The notes under the pieces are model-generated. The model saw only the letters and a program-made list of their open reading frames with translations. It had not been told where the DNA came from and ran no database searches. From an uncultured Bacilli bacterium (GTDB lineage: Bacteria > Bacillota_I > Bacilli_A > RF39 > UBA660), in contig CANRQD010000054.1 of the NCBI GenBank assembly GCA_947632685.1, forward strand, positions 1 to 8,879: DNA of 8,879 bases. The letters run 5' to 3'. Shown here piece after piece: positions 5,292 through 8,879 of the stretch. A program made the translations under genes and the position numbers. How positions within the stretch are numbered: position 1 is the first letter of the stretch; every line of letters begins with the position of its first letter.

Positions 5292-5636
5292 ATGAAAAAG
5301 AAAATTATAGTAAAAACTCATCGCGAATTTAATAATATAATTAACAAAGGTAAAAAAATTAACAGTAAGTACTTTGTCATATATTATGATAAAAATAATT
5401 TAAATATAAGTAGATATGGTATATCTGTAGGAACAAAATTAGGTAATGCTGTATTTAGGAATAAGTATAAAAGAAAAATAAGATCAATAATAGATAGCAA
5501 TAGTACTATAAAAGAATATAAAAAAGATTTTATAATAATATTAAAAAAATCAGGTTCAAATAAAAAATATAAAGATTTAAAAGAAGATTTAGATAATTTA
5601 GTATTAAAAATCAAAGGAGAATTAAATGAAAAGTAA
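5292..5636 (+). CDS. rnpA: ribonuclease P protein component
   Basis: RnpA is the basic protein subunit of RNase P; with the RNA subunit it trims 5' leaders from pre-tRNAs. At 114 residues it has the normal length and is lysine-rich. The RNA-binding signature is GNAVFRNKYKRKIR at residues 51-64, preceded by RYGISVGTKL, which matches the family's central strand. An N-terminal THREFNNIINKGKK segment corresponds to the usual start of the substrate-leader cleft. AGAGGAA lies four bases before the ATG. Its end overlaps yidC by 11 bases. The rpmH-rnpA-yidC order is conserved across bacteria and supports the call. The RNA subunit gene is not in this window. Confidence 0.96.
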   Translation: MKKKIIVKTHREFNNIINKGKKINSKYFVIYYDKNNLNISRYGISVGTKLGNAVFRNKYKRKIRSIIDSNSTIKEYKKDFIIILKKSGSNKKYKDLKEDLDNLVLKIKGELNEK

Positions 5637-6552
5637 AAAGAAAATTATAATAATATTTTTAATATTATTATTAACGACAGGTTGTACAAAAACATTAACA
5701 GATAAAAAAAATAACCCAGTGAAAAATGAAGTTACAGGACAAAATTTAACAGAAAATATAATATGTAAGCCAAAAAGTAAAGAAACTATTAATTTATATG
5801 AAAAAAATGGGGTAAAAATAAAAGATTTACCAAATTGTGAAGATTTTAAAGTTACAAGTGGTAAATACGAAGGATTATGGACAAGTTTATTTGTAAAACC
5901 TCTATCTTTTATACTTATATTATTAGGAAAAGAAATAGGTAATTATGCAGTATCACTAATTATAATTAGTTTAATTATAAGATTGATAGCTTTTCCATTT
6001 ACTAAAAAAACAGCAATGCAGTCAGAATTAATAAAACAAGCTCAACCAGAATTAACTAGAATTCAAAATAAATATAAAGATAAGCAGGATCAAGAATCAC
6101 TTACTAAACAAAGTCAAGAAATGATGAGAGTATATAAAAAATATAATATAAATCCAATGTCAGGATGTCTATTCTCAATGATACAATTACCTTTATTTAT
6201 TGCCTTTTTTGAAGCAGTTCAAAGAACACCAGCAATATTTGAAGATAGATTTTTGGGATTACAACTTGGAACAACTCCATCAGTAGGATTTGGAACTGCT
6301 ACTATAATTTCTTATATAATATTAATGATTTTAATAGCTTTAACAACAATTTTATCTTTTAAACTAAATATGTCAGGAAATTCTGTAGATCCTAATATGA
6401 AAATGATGCCTATAATGATGAGTGTTATGATAATAATAATGGGATTATTTATGCCATCTGCACTTGGAATATACTGGGTAACAACAAACTTATTTACAAT
6501 ATTTCAAAATTTATCAGTAAAAAGGAGTAAAAAAAAGTATGGAAAAGCATAG
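5626..6552 (+). CDS. yidC: membrane protein insertase YidC (Oxa1 family, lipoprotein form)
   Basis: YidC inserts and folds membrane proteins with or without SecYEG. The N-terminus is a lipoprotein signal: KSKKK, a hydrophobic run, then LLTTGC with lipidated Cys at residue 20, as in SpoIIIJ/YidC1 of Bacillus. Residues 21-83 form an outside segment with Cys47 and Cys71. The Oxa1 core follows: membrane segments near 87-125, 180-197, 223-246 and 262-295. Arg119 in SLIIRLIAFPF is the expected positive residue of the hydrophilic groove. NPMSGCLFSMIQLPLFIAF (176-194) is a family hallmark. A cytoplasmic helical hairpin spans about 130-172, and the tail KRSKKKYGKA is basic. The large N-terminal periplasmic domain of Gram-negative YidC is absent. 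The ribosome site AAAGGAG lies inside rnpA; jag overlaps by 14 bases. Confidence 0.96.
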   Translation: MKSKKKIIIIFLILLLTTGCTKTLTDKKNNPVKNEVTGQNLTENIICKPKSKETINLYEKNGVKIKDLPNCEDFKVTSGKYEGLWTSLFVKPLSFILILLGKEIGNYAVSLIIISLIIRLIAFPFTKKTAMQSELIKQAQPELTRIQNKYKDKQDQESLTKQSQEMMRVYKKYNINPMSGCLFSMIQLPLFIAFFEAVQRTPAIFEDRFLGLQLGTTPSVGFGTATIISYIILMILIALTTILSFKLNMSGNSVDPNMKMMPIMMSVMIIIMGLFMPSALGIYWVTTNLFTIFQNLSVKRSKKKYGKA

Positions 6553-7150
6553 TTATATAGGAAAAACAAAAGAAGAAGCTATAAGTAATGCAACAATAGA
6601 TTTACAAGAAACAGAAGAAAATTTAATAATAACAGAAAAAGAAATTAAACAAGGATTATTTAAAACAAAAAAAATAGAAATAGATGTTATAGAAAAAAGA
6701 GAAGTAATTAAATATATAAAAGATTATTGCTATTCATTATTAAAAGATATGGGATACAATGTAAATATTGAAATAAGAAAAAATAATGAGGTTCCAACAT
6801 ATATAATTTATTCAGATAATGATTCATTATTAATAGGAAAAAATGGGAAAAATTTACAAGCTTTATCTAAAATAGTTTCTCAAGTTGTTCAAAAAGAAAT
6901 TGGTAAGTCATTTAAATTTATGTTAGATGTAAATGATTATAAAGAAAAACAAGAGAAAAATTTAGAAAGGCTTGCAAAAAAGGTAGCACGAGAAGTAAAA
7001 GAAACAAAAATAGAAGCTAAATTAGATTCAATGAATTCTTATGAAAGAAGAATTATTCATAATGCTTTAACTAATAACAAATATGTTTATACAGAAAGCA
7101 TAGGTGAAGAACCAAATAGAGCAGTAGTAATTAAACCAAAAGAAGATTAG
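6539..7150 (+). CDS. jag: Jag/KhpB family RNA-binding protein
   Basis: Jag (KhpB, EloR) is an RNA-binding protein which in streptococci partners KhpA and affects cell elongation and division. Here three domains are visible: an N-terminal Jag_N domain (residues about 1-50, with the typical GKTKEEAISNA), a KH domain with the GKNG loop at 100-103 (LLIGKNGKNLQALS), and an R3H domain with Arg170-x3-His174 in YERRIIHNAL. The 203-residue length is normal. The start overlaps the end of yidC by 14 bases, with GGAG 11 bases upstream, so the two are translated from one message. The stop codon lies in the loop of a hairpin at 7138-7161. Its exact function in this organism is not visible from sequence. 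Confidence 0.95.
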   Translation: MEKHSYIGKTKEEAISNATIDLQETEENLIITEKEIKQGLFKTKKIEIDVIEKREVIKYIKDYCYSLLKDMGYNVNIEIRKNNEVPTYIIYSDNDSLLIGKNGKNLQALSKIVSQVVQKEIGKSFKFMLDVNDYKEKQEKNLERLAKKVAREVKETKIEAKLDSMNSYERRIIHNALTNNKYVYTESIGEEPNRAVVIKPKED

Positions 7151-7161
7151 TCTTCTTTTTT
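7138..7161 (+). terminator. possible weak terminator enclosing the jag stop codon
   Basis: AAAAGAAGA (7138-7146) pairs perfectly with TCTTCTTTT (7151-7159) around loop TTAG, which includes the jag TAG stop; two more Ts follow. Only three G-C pairs are present, and terminating ribosomes would cover the stem. No clear promoter follows before mnmE, so read-through is likely. Confidence 0.45.
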
Positions 7162-7198
7162 AAAATTAAATTAAAATAATTAAAAAAGGAGGTATATC

Positions 7199-8554
7199 AT
7201 GGATGATACAATAGTTGCAATATCAACTTCTATGGGTGTAGGAGCAATTTCAATTATACGAATGAGTGGTAATAAATCAATTGAAATAGCTAATAAGTTA
7301 TTTAAAGGAAAAAATTTAGAAAAAGTTGCTTCTCATACTATTAATTATGGATATATAATATCAGAAGATAAAATAATTGATGAAGTATTAGTATCAGTTA
7401 TGAAATCACCAAAAACATACACAACAGAAGATATTGTGGAAATAAATTGTCATGGAGGAATAACTACTACAAATAAAATTTTAGAATTATTAATTTTAAA
7501 TGGAGCACGTTTAGCAATGCCAGGTGAATTTACCAAAAGAGCCTTTTTAAATGGTAGAATAGATTTAACAAAATCTGAAGCTGTAATGGATTTAATAGAA
7601 AGTAAAACAGAAAGTGCCAGAGAAGTAGCAATAAATTCATTACAAGGAAAAACTTTTAATATGATTGAAAACTTTAGAAATAAAATTAAAGATTTACTTT
7701 CAAGAATAGAAGTTAATATAGATTATCCAGAGTATTATGATATAGAAATAGTAACAATAGATAAAATAAAAGAAGAAATTTCTACTATGAAAAAAGAATT
7801 ACAAAATATAATTAATGAATCAAAAAATATAAAAATAATAAAAAATGGTATAGATACCTTAATAATAGGAAGACCAAATGTAGGAAAAAGTAGTATTTTA
7901 AATAAATTATTAGGAGAAGACAAAGCTATAGTAACAGATATAGAAGGTACAACAAGAGATATTGTAGAAGGAGAAATTATTTTAAATAATATTAAATTAA
8001 ATATAATAGATACTGCTGGAATAAGAGATACTACAGATAAAATAGAAAAAATAGGAGTAGAAAAAAGCTTATCATTAATTGATAAAGCAGATTTAATAAT
8101 AGTAGTATTAAATGGATCAGAAAAATTAACCAAAGAAGATAAAGAAATTCTAAAAAAAGTTAATAATAAGAACACTATAGTAGTTATAAATAAAATTGAT
8201 TTAAATCAACAAATAGAAAAAAATCAATTACAAGAATTTAATATTGTAGAAACAACTACTATAAATGATTCTGGAATAGATAAATTAAAAGATAAAATAA
8301 TAGAATTATTTAATTTAGAGCAAATTGAGTCAAAAGATTATAATTATTTAACTAATATAAGACAAATTACTTTAGCTGAAAAATCTTTAAAAAAGTTAGA
8401 AGATGTAGAAAAAGGAATAAAAGAAAATTTACCAATAGATATGATAGAAATAGATTTAAAAGCATGTTTTGATTTATTAGGAGAAATAATAGGTAAAACA
8501 TATAGTGATGAAATAATAGATAATTTATTTGAAAAATTTTGTGTTGGAAAGTAG
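7199..8554 (+). CDS. mnmE: tRNA-modifying GTPase MnmE
   Basis: MnmE with MnmG builds the carboxymethylaminomethyl group on wobble uridine 34 of certain tRNAs, using methylene-tetrahydrofolate. The 451-residue protein is full length. The N-terminal folate-binding domain (about 1-118) includes GVGAISIIRMSG and PGEFTKRAFLNGR. A helical domain is split around the G domain, which carries G1 GRPNVGKS (224-231), G2 TTRD (251-254), G3 DTAG (271-274) and G4 NKID (331-334). The end FCVGK (447-451) holds the conserved CxGK motif with Cys448. The ribosome site AAGGAGG is five to six bases before the ATG and is the strongest on this arm. Its partner mnmG is next but has its own promoter after a terminator. 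Confidence 0.98.
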   Translation: MDDTIVAISTSMGVGAISIIRMSGNKSIEIANKLFKGKNLEKVASHTINYGYIISEDKIIDEVLVSVMKSPKTYTTEDIVEINCHGGITTTNKILELLILNGARLAMPGEFTKRAFLNGRIDLTKSEAVMDLIESKTESAREVAINSLQGKTFNMIENFRNKIKDLLSRIEVNIDYPEYYDIEIVTIDKIKEEISTMKKELQNIINESKNIKIIKNGIDTLIIGRPNVGKSSILNKLLGEDKAIVTDIEGTTRDIVEGEIILNNIKLNIIDTAGIRDTTDKIEKIGVEKSLSLIDKADLIIVVLNGSEKLTKEDKEILKKVNNKNTIVVINKIDLNQQIEKNQLQEFNIVETTTINDSGIDKLKDKIIELFNLEQIESKDYNYLTNIRQITLAEKSLKKLEDVEKGIKENLPIDMIEIDLKACFDLLGEIIGKTYSDEIIDNLFEKFCVGK

Positions 8555-8575
8555 AAAAATAATCTAAATTATAAG

Positions 8576-8609
8576 AAATTTACTAAATCATTAGTGAATT
8601 TTTCTTTTT
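8576..8609 (+). terminator. intrinsic terminator after mnmE
   Basis: AAATTTACTAA (8576-8586) pairs with TTAGTGAATTT (8591-8601) over 11 bp with one G-T wobble and loop ATCA. A T-rich tail, TTCTTTTT, follows. This ends the rpmH-side transcript before mnmG. Confidence 0.8.
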
Positions 8610-8621
8610 GATAATAAAATA

Positions 8622-8650
8622 TCGAAAAAATAAAAAAGATAGTGTATAAT
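8622..8650 (+). promoter_or_regulatory. promoter for mnmG
   Basis: TATAAT at 8645-8650 is a perfect -10; TCGAAA at 8622-8627 matches four of six -35 bases at the ideal 17-base spacing. It directly follows the mnmE terminator and precedes mnmG by 27 bases. Confidence 0.7.
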
Positions 8651-8677
8651 AAATCCAGAAAAAGAGGAGTGGTTTAG

Positions 8678-8879
8678 ATGAAGTATGAAGTAATAGTAGT
8701 AGGTGGAGGACATGCTGGATGTGAAGCATCATTAGCACCTGCTCGTATGGGACATAAAACTCTTTTAATTACAGGAAATATAAAAAATATAGCTGATATG
8801 CCGTGTAATCCATCAATTGGTGGACCTGCCAAAGGAATTGTTGTAAGAGAAATAGATGCTTTAGGTGGAGAAATGGGAA
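8678..8879 (+). CDS. mnmG: tRNA modification enzyme MnmG (GidA), N-terminal part
   Basis: MnmG is the FAD-dependent partner of MnmE in wobble-uridine modification. The first 67 residues are present. The dinucleotide-binding motif is GGGHAG at residues 9-14 within EVIVVGGGHAGCEAS. The family signature MPCNPSIGGPAKG spans about 41-53 and is followed by REIDALGGEMG at the cut edge. The ribosome site GAGGAG precedes the ATG by ten bases. In many Bacilli mnmG is cotranscribed with mnmE; here a terminator and a new promoter separate them. Downstream rsmG would be expected beyond the window. Confidence 0.97.
   Translation, partial: MKYEVIVVGGGHAGCEASLAPARMGHKTLLITGNIKNIADMPCNPSIGGPAKGIVVREIDALGGEMG

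Noticed and set aside
5384..5614. 76-residue open frame antisense to rnpA
   Set aside because: Shadow of an A-rich coding strand; hydrophobic composition follows from reading poly-A codons in reverse.
7735..8175. 146-residue hydrophobic open frame antisense to mnmE
   Set aside because: Covers the MnmE G domain; its apparent membrane character is the reverse reading of Lys/Asn/Ile-rich codons.
1..8879. CRISPR array, insertion sequence, tRNA or rRNA gene, prophage
   Set aside because: No regular spaced repeats, transposase-like frame, terminal inverted repeats, cloverleaf or rRNA sequence seen; the region is densely packed with core genes.

Overview
The window is the replication-origin neighbourhood of a very AT-rich (roughly one quarter G+C by eye) low-GC Gram-positive bacterium. 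The layout follows the Bacilli: gyrB, recF, dnaN and dnaA run leftward; oriC sits in the centre; rpmH, rnpA, yidC, jag, mnmE and mnmG run rightward. All seven tryptophan codons are TGG and no TGA is used as a stop or inside a gene, so the standard bacterial code fits and the Mycoplasma-type code does not. A lipoprotein-type YidC with a single membrane insertase core and a ComK-family protein also point to Bacilli. I would place it among poorly cultured gut Bacilli near the Erysipelotrichia/Mollicutes border, but the exact order is inference.

Left arm (1-4813, minus strand). dnaA and dnaN appear to form one unit with AT-rich DNA and a perfect DnaA box between them. Next, where Bacillus and many Firmicutes carry the small S4-domain gene yaaA, there is a 144-residue protein that I recognise as a ComK-family competence transcription factor, with its own terminator. 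recF and gyrB follow from an extended -10 promoter. recF has no good ribosome site of its own; a ten-codon reading frame with a strong ribosome site overlaps its start.

Centre (4814-5118). The dnaA-rpmH gap holds three perfect DnaA boxes, two of them directly abutting, plus one near-perfect box in opposite orientation. It also holds four copies of a TCAACA-type variant, three of them spaced about one helical turn apart. With the box in the dnaA-dnaN gap this gives a bipartite origin of the Bacillus subtilis type.

Right arm (5119-8879, plus strand). A near-consensus promoter drives rpmH, whose L34 product is about four residues shorter than usual. A hairpin with a U-run separates rpmH from rnpA, yidC and jag, which are tightly packed (rnpA/yidC overlap by 11 bases, yidC/jag by 14). 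mnmE follows with a strong ribosome site, then a clear terminator and a separate promoter for mnmG, which runs off the window.

The genes together cover initiation (DnaA), clamp loading substrate (DnaN), gap repair (RecF), supercoiling (GyrB), ribosome and RNase P parts (L34, RnpA), membrane protein insertion (YidC, Jag) and tRNA wobble-uridine modification (MnmE, MnmG). The one non-routine element is the ComK-like regulator and its promoter region beside the origin.
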